Position numbers and translations under genes: made by a program. From Herbaspirillum sp. CF444 (GTDB taxonomy: Bacteria > Pseudomonadota > Gammaproteobacteria > Burkholderiales > Burkholderiaceae_D): 64,000 nucleotides of DNA. The stretch is from NCBI RefSeq assembly GCF_000282135.1, contig NZ_AKJW01000008.1:1-64000 (forward strand), in the 5' to 3' direction. Shown in pieces: positions 16,638 to 26,047 of this stretch. Position 1 is the first letter of the stretch. Each line of letters opens with the position of its first letter. The notes beneath the pieces were generated by a model. It did not search any database. It saw only the letters and a program-made list of their open reading frames with translations, and was not told the DNA's origin.

Positions 16638-16789
16638 GTGTCTCTCTTGAGTTGTTGATTTGCGGGAAATTTTTCGGCCGGTGGAGCGCCATTTTTTTTC
16701 GTCCCGGTGGTCACTATAGCAGCAGATTTTCGTGCGGCGGATGCGTCATGCTGTGCGGCTTGGCCGGCCTGTCTTCGCAATAAAAATTG

Positions 16790-16880
16790 CTGCAAACGCA
16801 CATGGGGGATGTCGGAAAAGCCGATGTCCTCTTCAGAAAATACGGATTGTTTTGACAGCGTCCGACGCGCTCAGACTCTG
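16790..16880 (+). repeat. copy A of a ~90-bp diverged direct repeat
   Basis: This stretch aligns along its length with 19462-19551. The best conserved part is AGCCGATG (16819-16826), CTTCAGAAAATAC, ATTGTTTTGAC (16846-16856) and TCAGACTCTG (16871-16880). Copy B sits just upstream of the itaconate-type operon; copy A sits in the 376-base gap between the MFS gene and the carboxypeptidase gene, where no gene on the plus strand follows. It looks like a duplicated regulatory segment or a remnant of a rearrangement. Confidence 0.65.
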
Positions 16881-17013
16881 TCGCATTCCCGCATCCGTCA
16901 CAAGACAATTTCCACCCATGAGCATCTCCGCACGGCGTACATCGACCTCGCACGATTGCCTCAACACAAAGGGCAACCGATGGAAAGGAGAGCGGCGCCA
17001 GGGGCAGAACCGG

Positions 17014-18267
17014 TCAATGCGCTCCTGTATTGCCTGTTTCCGAAGACAATTCAAGTCCCCGTGTTTCAGGCAGTGTCAACGCGGTAACGACGACCAACAG
17101 GTATCCTCCCACTGCAAGATAGCCGATTGCCAGTCCCAGAGGCATGAAAGAACTCATGTAGCCGATCAATGCCGGGCAAATGGCGCCGACGGCACGTCCG
17201 GCGTTGTAGCAGAATCCCTGTCCCGATCCTCTTATCCGGCTGGGAAACAGCTCGCTGAGGAAGGCTCCCATGCCGGAGAAGATCCCGGATAGAAAAAAGC
17301 CCAAAGGGAAACCCAGCACCAGCATCATGGCGTCCGTGATGGGGATTTGCGTATAAATTGCAATCAGCGTGCCCGCACACACTGCGAACAAGATGAAGCA
17401 GCGGCGACGCCCCAGGTAGTCGGATAGCCAGGCGCTGGTCAGGTAACCGAGAAAAGATCCGAGGATCAGAATGAGCAGATAAGAACTGGTATTGAGCACC
17501 GATAGGTGCCGTTCGGTTTTCAGATAGGTTGGCAACCATGTGGTCACCGAGTAGTAGGCTCCTTGCATGCCGCTGGTCATGAGGCTTGCCAGGATGGTGG
17601 TGCGCAACAAGGCCGGTGAAAAGATATCGAGGAAATTGCCGGTATCGCCGGAGGCATGCATTTGCTCGCGCATGGAAAGGTAGACCTGCGGATCTTTCAG
17701 ATTGCGCCGAATATAAATGATCAGCAGCGCCGGCAATGCGCCAAGCCAGAACAGGATGCGCCATGCTTGTTCCTGAGGGGTCAACGCGTAGACGATCCAG
17801 AAGGCAATTGCCGACAGACCCCAGCCGACGGCCCAGCTGCTCTGCACCAGGCCGACCGCCTTGCCCCGGTGGCGCGCCTGGATCATTTCCGCAATCAATA
17901 TCGAACCGACCGACCACTCGCCGCCAAAGCCCAGCCCTTGCATGGCGCGGGTGAAGAAGAGTTGTTCGTACGAGTTGGTAAAGCCGCTCAATACCGTAAA
18001 TACGGTGAACCACAATACCGTAAGCTGCAAAATGCGCACGCGTCCGTATTTATCCGCCAAAATACCCGCCAGCCAACCGCCTATGGCAGAGGTGACAAGT
18101 GCGCCGGTGGCGATATAGCCTGCTTCGGCCTTGCTCATCCCCCAGATCATGATGAGCGTGGGAATCAGGAAGGTGTAAATCATATAGTCGAAGGCATCGA
18201 CGCCATACCCGGCAAAGGCTGCCAACAGGGTTTTTCTTTCATCGCTGCTTGTTTGTTTTAGCCACAT
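17014..18267 (-). CDS. MFS transporter, sialate/aromatic-acid-type organic acid porter
   Basis: A 417-residue, twelve-span major facilitator. An Asp in the first helix (GYGVDAFDYMIY) and the cytoplasmic loop GILADKYGRVR after helix 2 are characteristic of metabolite:proton symporters of the NanT/AAHS type, as is SELFPSRIRGSGQGFCYNAGR in the second half. The DUF1445 gene lies directly upstream, 62 bases away, and is probably co-transcribed. Both are divergent from the itaconate-type operon, so an organic acid entering that pathway is a reasonable but unproven substrate. Confidence 0.88.
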   Translation of the reverse strand: MWLKQTSSDERKTLLAAFAGYGVDAFDYMIYTFLIPTLIMIWGMSKAEAGYIATGALVTSAIGGWLAGILADKYGRVRILQLTVLWFTVFTVLSGFTNSYEQLFFTRAMQGLGFGGEWSVGSILIAEMIQARHRGKAVGLVQSSWAVGWGLSAIAFWIVYALTPQEQAWRILFWLGALPALLIIYIRRNLKDPQVYLSMREQMHASGDTGNFLDIFSPALLRTTILASLMTSGMQGAYYSVTTWLPTYLKTERHLSVLNTSSYLLILILGSFLGYLTSAWLSDYLGRRRCFILFAVCAGTLIAIYTQIPITDAMMLVLGFPLGFFLSGIFSGMGAFLSELFPSRIRGSGQGFCYNAGRAVGAICPALIGYMSSFMPLGLAIGYLAVGGYLLVVVTALTLPETRGLELSSETGNTGAH

Positions 18268-18329
18268 GGGATCGTTGACTCCGAAAAATTAGACATGTCA
18301 TTTGGACTGGATTGATAAGGCGGCGATGG

Positions 18330-19130
18330 TTATCGGAAGGGAAGATCCTTGTTCAGCAAATCGGTAACAAGCATGTGGCCGGGAGCATGCGTGATGCAAA
18401 ACGGCGGTTTGGCCGCCATCACAACCGCTTGCGGCGTGACGCCACACGCCCAGAATACGGGCAATTCTCCGGGCAGGATATCGACGGCATCGCCAAAATC
18501 CGGCGTGGCGATATCGGCGATCCCGATGAGGGCTGGATCGCCTATATGCACCGGAGCGCCATGAACTGCGGGGACGCGGCTGGTGATTTGTATGGCCCGA
18601 ATGGCGTCCGCCGCTCGCATCGGACGCATCGATACCACCATCGGTCCGTGCAAGGAGCCGGCGGGCGTCGTCATGATATCGGTCTTGAACATCGCCACGT
18701 TTTTTCGTTCATTGACATGACGAAGCGATATGCCGGCTTCGATCAGGGCGTGCTCGAATGAAAACGAGCATCCCAATGCAAACGTCACAAGGTCGTCATT
18801 CCAGAATGCATGAATGTCGGTGCATTCCTGTTGCAAAATCCCGTTTCGCCATATGTGATAGCGGGGTACATCGGTGCGGATGTCAATGTCGAGCCCCAGG
18901 TCGGGCAGGAACGGCACTCCCGGTTCCGATACCGCCAGCAGCGGACAAGGCTTGGGATTGCGCTGGCAGAAGCGCAGAAAGTCGGACGCCAGTGCCGACG
19001 GCAGGATCACTATGTTGCATTGCACGTAGGGAGGCATGAGCCCGCTGGTGTGAGCATTCCAGCTTCCCGCGCGAATGGACTGTCGCGCATCGCCGGCATG
19101 TGAGAAAGAGGTAGTTGACGAAGTCTGCAC
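18330..19130 (-). CDS. putative hydro-lyase of the DUF1445 / D-glutamate cyclase family
   Basis: A 266-residue DUF1445 protein, complete for the family, with the conserved regions [30 protein letters not shown] and WACGVTPQ (a Cys in GVTPQ context) near the end. The family includes B. subtilis YcsI-type proteins and mammalian D-glutamate cyclase, and is usually annotated as a hydro-lyase. The start is a GTG at 19130 with AGGAG 7 bases upstream. It heads a two-gene unit with the MFS transporter, facing away from the C5-acid operon. Substrate unknown; a link to that pathway is inferred from position only. Confidence 0.85.
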   Translation of the reverse strand: MQTSSTTSFSHAGDARQSIRAGSWNAHTSGLMPPYVQCNIVILPSALASDFLRFCQRNPKPCPLLAVSEPGVPFLPDLGLDIDIRTDVPRYHIWRNGILQQECTDIHAFWNDDLVTFALGCSFSFEHALIEAGISLRHVNERKNVAMFKTDIMTTPAGSLHGPMVVSMRPMRAADAIRAIQITSRVPAVHGAPVHIGDPALIGIADIATPDFGDAVDILPGELPVFWACGVTPQAVVMAAKPPFCITHAPGHMLVTDLLNKDLPFR

Positions 19131-19461
19131 AAAGAGTCTCCTTGATTATGTGTTCCGCGCGGTATCGGATCCGTCGCGGATCGGCGGCTTTGATGTCGGA
19201 ACACAGGCAGAGGCGAGATACGCCACTGCCGCAAATGCATGACATCGGCTGCCGGCCTTGCGCATGTTTTTCAACGTGCTTTGGCAAACAGAAGTTAAGC
19301 ATTAATCGTGTTCACTACACAATTGACAATAAACTAGATTTTTTGAATTTTTAACTTGTCACTGCAGTGCATCGTGTCGACGGAAGCGCTGCATCGCGTT
19401 TCATCCGGATGCCTGCCGAAGGGCATGGCTGCCGGGAATTGATCCGCGGGCCGGACAAATG

Positions 19462-19551
19462 CTGCGTATGCACATTGATGACTTCACGTCAGCCGATGCC
19501 CCCCTTCAGAAAATACAGATTGTTTTGACGATGCATGGCGATCAGACTCTG
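19462..19551 (+). repeat. copy B of the ~90-bp diverged repeat, upstream of the C5-acid operon
   Basis: Direct repeat partner of 16790-16880, ending 31 bases before the first gene of the operon. It is the best candidate for the operon's promoter/operator region. The remaining part of the 452-base gap 19131-19582 contains no gene; it has an AT-rich stretch at 19295-19360 with TTGACA at 19322-19327 but no convincing -10 partner. Confidence 0.6.
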
Positions 19552-19582
19552 CTCATTCTTGATTCAACGTTAAGACGCAGAC

Positions 19583-20461
19583 ATGAATCCACCGGCAAAC
19601 ACCGCATCGCATGACATTGATCTGACGCTGCTGCGTCAATGGGTCGGCAAGACCGAGTCCCGCATCGACGCCATCAATCCGGCATTCGTCGCGGCGCTGG
19701 CGGCCACGCTGGATCATCCGCAGGCGCCGGCCATCGGCGACGCTCTGCCGCCGTTGTGGCACTGGATTTATTTCTGGACGGCGTGCCGCCAGTCGGAAGT
19801 CGGCGACGACGGCCATCCGCATCGCGGCGGATTCCTGCCGCCGGTGCCGCTGCCGCGCCGTATGTGGGCGGGAGGGCGTTTCCGTTTCGCCGCCCCGTTG
19901 CCGATCGGCGCGACGGCCATCAAGACATCGCGCATTGCCGGCGTCGACGTCAAGAAGGGCAAGACCGGCGATCTGGCTTTTGTCACGGTCGCGCACGAGA
20001 TTGCGCACAACGGCAAGGTTGCCATCCACGAAGAACACGACATCGTCTATCGCGGCTTGCCGCAGCCCGGCGCCGTGCCGGTCGCACCGAAACAGGCGCC
20101 GGCGGAAGCCGACTGGCGTCGTCGCATCGAACCCGATCCGGTGCTGCTGTTCCGCTATTCCGCACTGACCTTCAACGGTCACCGCATCCATTACGACCGC
20201 AGCTATGTCACCGGTGTCGAGGGGTATCCGGGTCTGATCGTGCATGGTCCGCTGATTGCCACTTTGCTGGTCGACTTGCTTGGCCGCAAGCTGCCGCTGG
20301 CGCGGCTGGTGGAATTCAATTTTCGCGCCGTCGGCAGTCTGTTCGATACCGAAGCCTTCGAGATCTGCGGCAAGTTGTCGGCCGACGGCAAGAGCGCCAC
20401 GTTGTGGGCGCAGAACCTGCGCGGCGAACTGGCGATGCAGGCGCAGGCCATGTTGGCATGA
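19583..20461 (+). CDS. ich: itaconyl-/mesaconyl-CoA hydratase-like protein (FAS1-like dehydratase/MaoC)
   Basis: A 292-residue double hot-dog protein. A FAS1-like N-terminal half is followed by a MaoC-type C-terminal half with FNGHRIHYDRSYV and EGYPGLIVHGPL, the hydratase-2 motif with catalytic Asp and His. This is the architecture of Ich, which hydrates itaconyl-CoA to citramalyl-CoA in Pseudomonas and Yersinia, and of mesaconyl-C4-CoA hydratase. It is the first gene of an operon with acyl-CoA dehydrogenase, CoA transferase and lyase, the gene set of the P. aeruginosa itaconate locus. The choice between itaconate and mesaconate rests on context and is not certain. Confidence 0.8.
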   Translation: MNPPANTASHDIDLTLLRQWVGKTESRIDAINPAFVAALAATLDHPQAPAIGDALPPLWHWIYFWTACRQSEVGDDGHPHRGGFLPPVPLPRRMWAGGRFRFAAPLPIGATAIKTSRIAGVDVKKGKTGDLAFVTVAHEIAHNGKVAIHEEHDIVYRGLPQPGAVPVAPKQAPAEADWRRRIEPDPVLLFRYSALTFNGHRIHYDRSYVTGVEGYPGLIVHGPLIATLLVDLLGRKLPLARLVEFNFRAVGSLFDTEAFEICGKLSADGKSATLWAQNLRGELAMQAQAMLA

Positions 20462-20485
20462 ATCAATCAACCGGAGAAAATGGCA

Positions 20486-21646
20486 ATGTCGCATCAACCG
20501 GACGCTTATCAAGACCTGCGCGACGCCGTGCGCGATTTGTGCAATACCTTTCCGCCCGAATACTGGCGCAAGGTCGACGAGGCACGCGGCTATCCCGCAG
20601 AATTCGTCGATGCGCTGACCAGGGCCGGCTGGCTGGCGGCCCTGATTCCCGCCGAGTACGGCGGTTCGGGCCTGGGCCTGACCGAAGCCTCCGTCATCAT
20701 GGAGGAAATCAACCGCACCGGCGGCAACTCCGGCGCCTGCCACGGCCAGATGTACAACATGGGCACCTTGCTGCGCCACGGCTCCGCGCAGCAGAAGCAA
20801 CGGTATCTGCCGAAGATCGCCAGCGGCGAACTGCGCCTGCAGTCGATGGGCGTGACCGAGCCGACCACCGGCACCGACACCACCAGGATCAAGACCGTCG
20901 CCGTGAAGAAGGGCGACCGTTACGTCGTCAACGGCCAGAAGGTGTGGATCTCGCGCATCCAGCACTCCGACCTGATGATCCTGCTGGCGCGTACGACGCC
21001 GCTGGACCAGGTCAAAAAGAAATCGGAAGGCATGTCGATCTTCCTGGTCGACCTCAAGCACGCCATCGCCAACGGCATGTCGGTGCGACCCATCCTCAAC
21101 ATGGTCAATCACGAGACCAATGAGCTGTTCTTCGACAACCTCGACATCCCGGCAGAGAATCTGATCGGCGAAGAAGGCAAGGGCTTCAAATACATCCTCG
21201 ACGGCCTCAACGCCGAACGCACGCTGATCGCCGCGGAATGCATCGGCGACGGCTACTGGTTCATCGACAAGGCGACGCAATATGCCAAGGAACGCATCGT
21301 CTTCGATCGTCCCATCGGCATGAACCAGGGCGTGCAGTTTCCCATCGCCGACAGCTATATCGAGCTGGAAGCCGCCAACCTGATGCGCTTCAAGGCTTGC
21401 GAATTGTTCGACGCGCATCAGCCTTGCGGCGCACAGGCCAACATGGCGAAATTCCTCGCCGCCAAGGCGTCGTGGGAAGCCGCCAACGTCTGTCTGCAAA
21501 CGCATGGCGGTTTCGGCTTCGCCTGCGAATACGATGTCGAGCGCAAGTTCCGCGAGACGCGCCTGTATCAGGTGGCGCCAATTTCTACCAACCTGATTTA
21601 TTCCTACGTGGCCGAGCACATCCTCGGTTTGCCGCGCTCGTTCTGA
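20486..21646 (+). CDS. acyl-CoA dehydrogenase of the C5-acid operon
   Basis: A 386-residue flavin-dependent acyl-CoA dehydrogenase with the usual three-domain layout: helical N-domain, beta-domain with LQSMGVTEPTTGTDT (about 116-130), and C-terminal helical domain with LQTHGGFGFACEYDVERKFRE. The start at 20486 has GGAG 9 bases upstream; the ATG six bases earlier is too close. An acyl-CoA dehydrogenase of unknown role is also part of the P. aeruginosa itaconate locus, where it is not one of the three required enzymes. Its substrate could be a saturated relative such as methylsuccinyl-CoA. Confidence 0.9.
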   Translation: MSHQPDAYQDLRDAVRDLCNTFPPEYWRKVDEARGYPAEFVDALTRAGWLAALIPAEYGGSGLGLTEASVIMEEINRTGGNSGACHGQMYNMGTLLRHGSAQQKQRYLPKIASGELRLQSMGVTEPTTGTDTTRIKTVAVKKGDRYVVNGQKVWISRIQHSDLMILLARTTPLDQVKKKSEGMSIFLVDLKHAIANGMSVRPILNMVNHETNELFFDNLDIPAENLIGEEGKGFKYILDGLNAERTLIAAECIGDGYWFIDKATQYAKERIVFDRPIGMNQGVQFPIADSYIELEAANLMRFKACELFDAHQPCGAQANMAKFLAAKASWEAANVCLQTHGGFGFACEYDVERKFRETRLYQVAPISTNLIYSYVAEHILGLPRSF

Positions 21647-21710
21647 TGCGCTGAGGTTCCTGTCCGCTGATGCTTTCGTCTCCATCAACTTTTCAGGCAA
21701 GAGAAAAATC

Positions 21711-22901
21711 ATGATGCAATCCTCGCGTCCTCTCGAAGGCATTACCGTCATTAGTCTTGAACACGCCATTGCCGCGCCGTTCTGCACGCGCCAACTGGCC
21801 GACATGGGTGCGCGCGTGATCAAGGTCGAACGTCCCGGCGTCGGCGACTTTGCACGCGGTTACGACGAGCGCGTCAATGGATTGTCTTCGCATTTCGTCT
21901 GGACCAATCGCTCCAAGGAAAGCCTGACGCTCAATCTGAAGGACGAGGACGGCAAGGCCATCATCGATCAACTGCTGGCCGAGGCCGACGTGCTGGTGCA
22001 GAACCTTGCGCCGGGCGCGGCTGCCGGGCTGGGCTTGTCGGCGACGATGTTGCATAAGAAGAATCCGCGTCTGATCGTCTGCGATATCTCCGGCTACGGC
22101 GAGAACGGCCCTTATCGCGACAAGAAAGCCTATGACTTGCTGATCCAGAGCGAGGCCGGTTTCCTGTCGGTGACGGGGACCGCCGACGAGCAGGCCAAGG
22201 CCGGTTGCTCGATTGCCGATATTGCGGCGGGCATGTATGCCTATTCGCACATCCTGGCGGCGCTGATCAAGCGCGGTCGCGACGGCGTCGGCAGCCACAT
22301 CGATCTGTCGATGCTGGAATCGCTGACCGAGTGGATGAGTTTTCCGATGTACTACGCTTACCAGGGGGCATCGGCGCCGGTGCGTTCGGGCGCGGAGCAC
22401 GCGACGATCTATCCCTACGGGCCGTTCACGGCCGGCGACGGCAAGGTCGTGATGCTGGGCTTGCAGAATGAGCGCGAGTGGAAGGTATTCTGCGAATCGG
22501 TGCTGCAAGATGCTTCGCTGACGCTGGATGTGCGCTTCTCGACCAATTCGCGCCGCCATGAAAACCGCGCGGCGCTGCGCAAGCTGATCCTCGACATGTT
22601 TGCGCCGCTGACGGCGGAGCAGGTTGTGGCAAGGCTCGATGACGCGCAGATCGCCAATGCGCACGTGAACACCATGCAAGACCTGTGGCGGCATCCGCAA
22701 CTGGCGGCGCGCGAACGCTGGGCCGAGGTGGGCTCGCCGGCCGGAACGCTGCCTGCGCTATTGCCGCCGGGCGTCAACAATACTTACGACTTCCGCATGG
22801 ATGCTATCCCGGCATTGGGGCAGCACACCGACGCCATCCTCGGCAAGCTCGGCTATACGGAAACGCAGATCGGCCGGTTGCGCGAGCGTGGAGCAATCTG
22901 A
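21711..22901 (+). CDS. ict: class III CoA transferase (CaiB/BaiF), probable itaconate CoA transferase
   Basis: A 396-residue type III CoA transferase. The N-terminal region contains SLEHAIAAPFCTRQLADMGA, the standard opening, and the catalytic Asp is expected at residue 170 (CSIADIAAGM). In this operon it would activate the dicarboxylate with CoA from succinyl-CoA. Its stop overlaps the ATG of the lyase gene by one base (TGATG), which couples the two. The assignment to itaconate rather than mesaconate or citramalate follows from the hydratase-transferase-lyase set. Confidence 0.82.
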   Translation: MMQSSRPLEGITVISLEHAIAAPFCTRQLADMGARVIKVERPGVGDFARGYDERVNGLSSHFVWTNRSKESLTLNLKDEDGKAIIDQLLAEADVLVQNLAPGAAAGLGLSATMLHKKNPRLIVCDISGYGENGPYRDKKAYDLLIQSEAGFLSVTGTADEQAKAGCSIADIAAGMYAYSHILAALIKRGRDGVGSHIDLSMLESLTEWMSFPMYYAYQGASAPVRSGAEHATIYPYGPFTAGDGKVVMLGLQNEREWKVFCESVLQDASLTLDVRFSTNSRRHENRAALRKLILDMFAPLTAEQVVARLDDAQIANAHVNTMQDLWRHPQLAARERWAEVGSPAGTLPALLPPGVNNTYDFRMDAIPALGQHTDAILGKLGYTETQIGRLRERGAI

Positions 22902-23737
22902 TGTCGTCGGCGCGTTCCTATCTTTTCGTTCCCGCCAATCGGCCGGATCGCTACGTCAAGGCCTTGGGCAGCGGCGCGGATGCCGTGATCGTGGATCTGG
23001 AGGACGCGGTGGCGCCGTCGCTCAAGACGCAAGCGCGGGACAGCTTGTCGGACTGGCTGGAGGAACAAACACGGCAGGCGCAGCCGCCTGCCAACCTGTG
23101 GGTGCGCATCAACGCGGCCGACACGCCATGGCATGCGGATGACGTGCGCTGTTTCGCCACTGTGCCGATTGCCGGCATCGTCTTGCCCAAGGTTGAGGAC
23201 TGCGACGCGATTGGCCATATTGCACGGCACTTCACGGGAGCGTGCAGCCTGTCGCGCGTGCTGCCGCTCATTGAAACCGCGGTCGGCATCGCGCAGATGC
23301 GCCAGATCGCTCAGGCGGAATACGTCGAGCGGCTGGTGTTCGGCTCTATCGATCTGCAAGTCGACCTGGGCATCCAGTGCGAACCGCTGGAAAGCGAACT
23401 GTCGCATCTGCGTATCGAGATGGTGATCGCTTCAAGGCTGGCGAACATTGCCCAGCCGGTCGACGGCGTCACGACGGATTTTGATGATGCGACATTCCTG
23501 GCGGCGGCGGTGAATCGCGCCCGGCGCACCGGCTTCGGCGCCAAGTTGTGCATTCATCCGCGCCAGGTGGACGTCGTCAATCAAGGTTTCCTGCCGAGCG
23601 AAGAAGAGATGCTCTGGGCGCGTGTCGTCATGGATGCGGTGGCGAAGAGCGACGGCGGCGCGATTTCATTGAACGGCAAGATGATCGACAAACCGGTGAT
23701 CATGCAGGCAGAGCGATTTCTACGCCAGAACAGGTAG
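22901..23737 (+). CDS. ccl: CitE-like lyase, probable (S)-citramalyl-CoA lyase
   Basis: A 278-residue HpcH/HpaI-type (CitE) lyase with DLEDAV at residues 32-37, the Mg-binding region around PLIETAVGIAQM, FGSIDLQVDLGI, and KLCIHPRQVDVVN near the C-terminus. Such enzymes cleave citramalyl- or malyl-CoA to acetyl-CoA and a 2-oxoacid; in the itaconate route the products are acetyl-CoA and pyruvate. The ATG overlaps the stop of the CoA transferase gene. A longer frame reads back into that gene but has no ribosome site. Confidence 0.83.
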   Translation: MSSARSYLFVPANRPDRYVKALGSGADAVIVDLEDAVAPSLKTQARDSLSDWLEEQTRQAQPPANLWVRINAADTPWHADDVRCFATVPIAGIVLPKVEDCDAIGHIARHFTGACSLSRVLPLIETAVGIAQMRQIAQAEYVERLVFGSIDLQVDLGIQCEPLESELSHLRIEMVIASRLANIAQPVDGVTTDFDDATFLAAAVNRARRTGFGAKLCIHPRQVDVVNQGFLPSEEEMLWARVVMDAVAKSDGGAISLNGKMIDKPVIMQAERFLRQNR

Positions 23738-23867
23738 ACAGCGGATGAAAAACGGAGAGCGGCAATAGTCGAATTGCATGCGGAAATAGGGTAAAACGGA
23801 GATTGAAGTCAAAACGTGATCCAAGATTATTCGACATCGCATGCATCATCCGACAAGGGAGACAGAC

Positions 23868-24992
23868 ATGAAGATCCAGGCAGCAGTACTCAGAGAAATG
23901 ACCACGGTCGAACCTTTCGCCGGCAGCCGGCCGTTGCAGATTGAAGAACTCGATCTCGACGCACCGGGACCGGGCGAGGTATTGATCAAGATGCGCGCCG
24001 CCGGCCTGTGCCATTCCGATCTGTCGGTGATTATCGGCGCGCGTCCGCGTCCGATGCCGATGGCGCTGGGACATGAGGCTTCCGGCGAGGTGGTCGAAGT
24101 CGGCGCCGGCGTCAACGATCTGCGTCCCGGCGATCTCGTCGTGCTGGTGTTCGTGCCCAGCTGCGGACATTGCCTGCCTTGCATGGAGGGACGCCCTGCG
24201 CTGTGCGAACCGGGCGCCGAGGCCAACACCAAGGGCCGCTTGTTGTCGGGCGCCATGCGCCTGCGCGCGCAGAACAAGCTCGTCAACCATCACCTCGGCG
24301 TGTCGGCGTTTGCGGATCACGCCGTGGTGTCGCGCCGCTCTTGCGTCAAGATCGATGCCGACATCGATCCGGTCGAAGCCGCATTGTTCGGTTGCGCGGT
24401 ATTGACCGGCGTCGGCGCAGCCGTCAATACCGCCGAGGTGAAAGCCGGGACCACCGCCGCCGTGCTGGGGCTGGGCGGCGTCGGTTTGTGCGCCATGCTG
24501 GGCGCGCTGGCATCCGGCGCGCGCGAGGTGATTGCCGTTGACCTGCACGACAGCAAGTTGGCGTTGGCGAAATCGCTGGGCGCGACTGCCACGGTCAACG
24601 CGCGCGATCCCGATGCAGTGGAAAAGGTCAAGGCGCTGACCAGGGGCGGCGTCGACTACGCCTTCGAGATGGCCGGTTCGGTGCAAGCCATGGAAGCGGC
24701 CTACCGGATGACGCGTCGCGGCGGCATGACGGTTACCGCCGGCTTGCCCGCGCCCGATCAGAAATGGGCCTTGCAACAGGTCAGCCTGGTGGCGGAAGAG
24801 CGCACGGTCAAAGGCAGCTACATCGGCTCCTGCGTACCGGTGCGCGACATCCCGCGCTATATCGGCTTGTATCAAAGCGGACGCCTGCCGGTCGACAAAC
24901 TGATGGGACAGCGTCTTGCCCTGTCCGATATCAACAGCGGTTTCGACCGTCTGGCATCGGGGGAAGGATTGCGTGACTTGATTGTTTTTTGA
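23868..24992 (+). CDS. zinc-dependent alcohol dehydrogenase of the C5-acid operon
   Basis: A 374-residue medium-chain dehydrogenase. Catalytic-zinc ligands are in GLCHSD (Cys at about 48) and GHEASGEV (His about 68). The structural-zinc loop is CGHCLPCMEGRPALC, and the Rossmann motif is GLGGVGL (about 199-205). The ATG at 23868 has AAGGGA 7 bases upstream. It lies in the operon after a 130-base gap that may hold its own promoter. No alcohol or aldehyde step exists in the standard itaconate route, so its role is open; an aldehyde or alcohol feeding into the pathway is one possibility. Confidence 0.88.
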   Translation: MKIQAAVLREMTTVEPFAGSRPLQIEELDLDAPGPGEVLIKMRAAGLCHSDLSVIIGARPRPMPMALGHEASGEVVEVGAGVNDLRPGDLVVLVFVPSCGHCLPCMEGRPALCEPGAEANTKGRLLSGAMRLRAQNKLVNHHLGVSAFADHAVVSRRSCVKIDADIDPVEAALFGCAVLTGVGAAVNTAEVKAGTTAAVLGLGGVGLCAMLGALASGAREVIAVDLHDSKLALAKSLGATATVNARDPDAVEKVKALTRGGVDYAFEMAGSVQAMEAAYRMTRRGGMTVTAGLPAPDQKWALQQVSLVAEERTVKGSYIGSCVPVRDIPRYIGLYQSGRLPVDKLMGQRLALSDINSGFDRLASGEGLRDLIVF

Positions 24993-25013
24993 GGTTCAAC
25001 GAGGAGACAAGGC

Positions 25014-26030
25014 ATGATGAAAAAAATATTCACCGCCGCAACGACGGCGCTTGTTCTGGCATTGGCATGGCAGGCGACGCCAACGTTCGCGCAGCAACCC
25101 ATCGTCATCAAGTTCAGCCACGTGGTGGCGAACAACACGCCCAAAGGCAAGGGCGCGGAACGCTTCAAGCAACTGGCCGAAGAGCGCACCAAAGGCCGCG
25201 TGAAGGTCGAGGTCTATCCCAACAGCCAGCTCTACAAGGACAAGGAAGAGATGGAAGCCTTGCAGCTCGGCGCCGTGCAAATGCTGGCGCCGTCGCTGGC
25301 CAAGTTCGGTCCGCTGGGCGTGAAGGAATATGAAGTATTCGACTTGCCCTACATCTTCCCGAATCGCGCCGTGCTGGCGCGCATCACCGAAGGCCCGATC
25401 GGCCAGGGTCTGTTCAGGAAGCTGGAAGGCAAGGGCATCAAGGGACTGGCCTACTGGGACAACGGCATGAAGGTGATGACCGCCAACAAGCCATTGCACA
25501 AGGTTACCGATTTCCGCGGCCTGAAGATGCGCATCCAGTCGTCCAAGGTATTGGACGAACAGTTCCGCGCATTGAAGGCGAATCCGCAAGTGCTGGCGTT
25601 CTCCGAGGTATATCAGGCCATGCAGACCGGCGTGGTCGACGGCAGCGAGAACACGCCTTCCAACATCTATACGCAGAAAGTGTATGAAGTGCAGTCGCAA
25701 CTGACTGTTTCCGATCACGGCTACATCGGCTATGCGGTGATCGTGAACAAGAAATTCTGGGACAACCTGCCGGCCGATATTCGTACTCAACTCGAGTCGG
25801 CAATGAAAGACGCGACCCGCTACGCCAACGCCATCGCCCAGCAGGAAAACGAAGACGCGCTGGCAGCGATCAAGGCTTCCGGCAAGACCAGGATCTACTA
25901 TCTGACCGATGCGGAAAAAGCCGAATGGCGCAAAGCGCTGCTGCCGGTGCACAAGTCGATGGAATCGCGCGTGGGCAAGGACCTGATTCAGGAAATTTAC
26001 AAAGAGACGGCGATCGTGGGGGCGAAGTAA
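25014..26030 (+). CDS. TRAP transporter solute-binding protein (DctP family)
   Basis: A 338-residue periplasmic protein with a signal peptide (1-26, ending TFA-Q) and the DctP fold: IKFSHVVANNTPKGKGAERF at the start, the Arg of GLKMRIQSS as carboxylate-binding residue, and EVYQAMQTGVVDGSENTPS. It would bind a dicarboxylate, and P. aeruginosa's itaconate locus also encodes a TRAP system. Here no DctQ or DctM gene follows; the next gene is on the other strand, so this binding protein must use membrane subunits encoded elsewhere. Confidence 0.92.
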   Translation: MMKKIFTAATTALVLALAWQATPTFAQQPIVIKFSHVVANNTPKGKGAERFKQLAEERTKGRVKVEVYPNSQLYKDKEEMEALQLGAVQMLAPSLAKFGPLGVKEYEVFDLPYIFPNRAVLARITEGPIGQGLFRKLEGKGIKGLAYWDNGMKVMTANKPLHKVTDFRGLKMRIQSSKVLDEQFRALKANPQVLAFSEVYQAMQTGVVDGSENTPSNIYTQKVYEVQSQLTVSDHGYIGYAVIVNKKFWDNLPADIRTQLESAMKDATRYANAIAQQENEDALAAIKASGKTRIYYLTDAEKAEWRKALLPVHKSMESRVGKDLIQEIYKETAIVGAK

Positions 26031-26047
26031 ATCGCCTGACCGACAAT

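Noticed and set aside
16732-17292. Possible plus-strand gene after repeat copy A
   Set aside because: The frame overlaps the MFS gene on the other strand, lacks a ribosome site at its ATG at 16918 and shows no family pattern.
19553-21823. Long open frame (756 codons) on the minus strand
   Set aside because: Antisense to the hydratase and acyl-CoA dehydrogenase genes, both of which are well-supported families.
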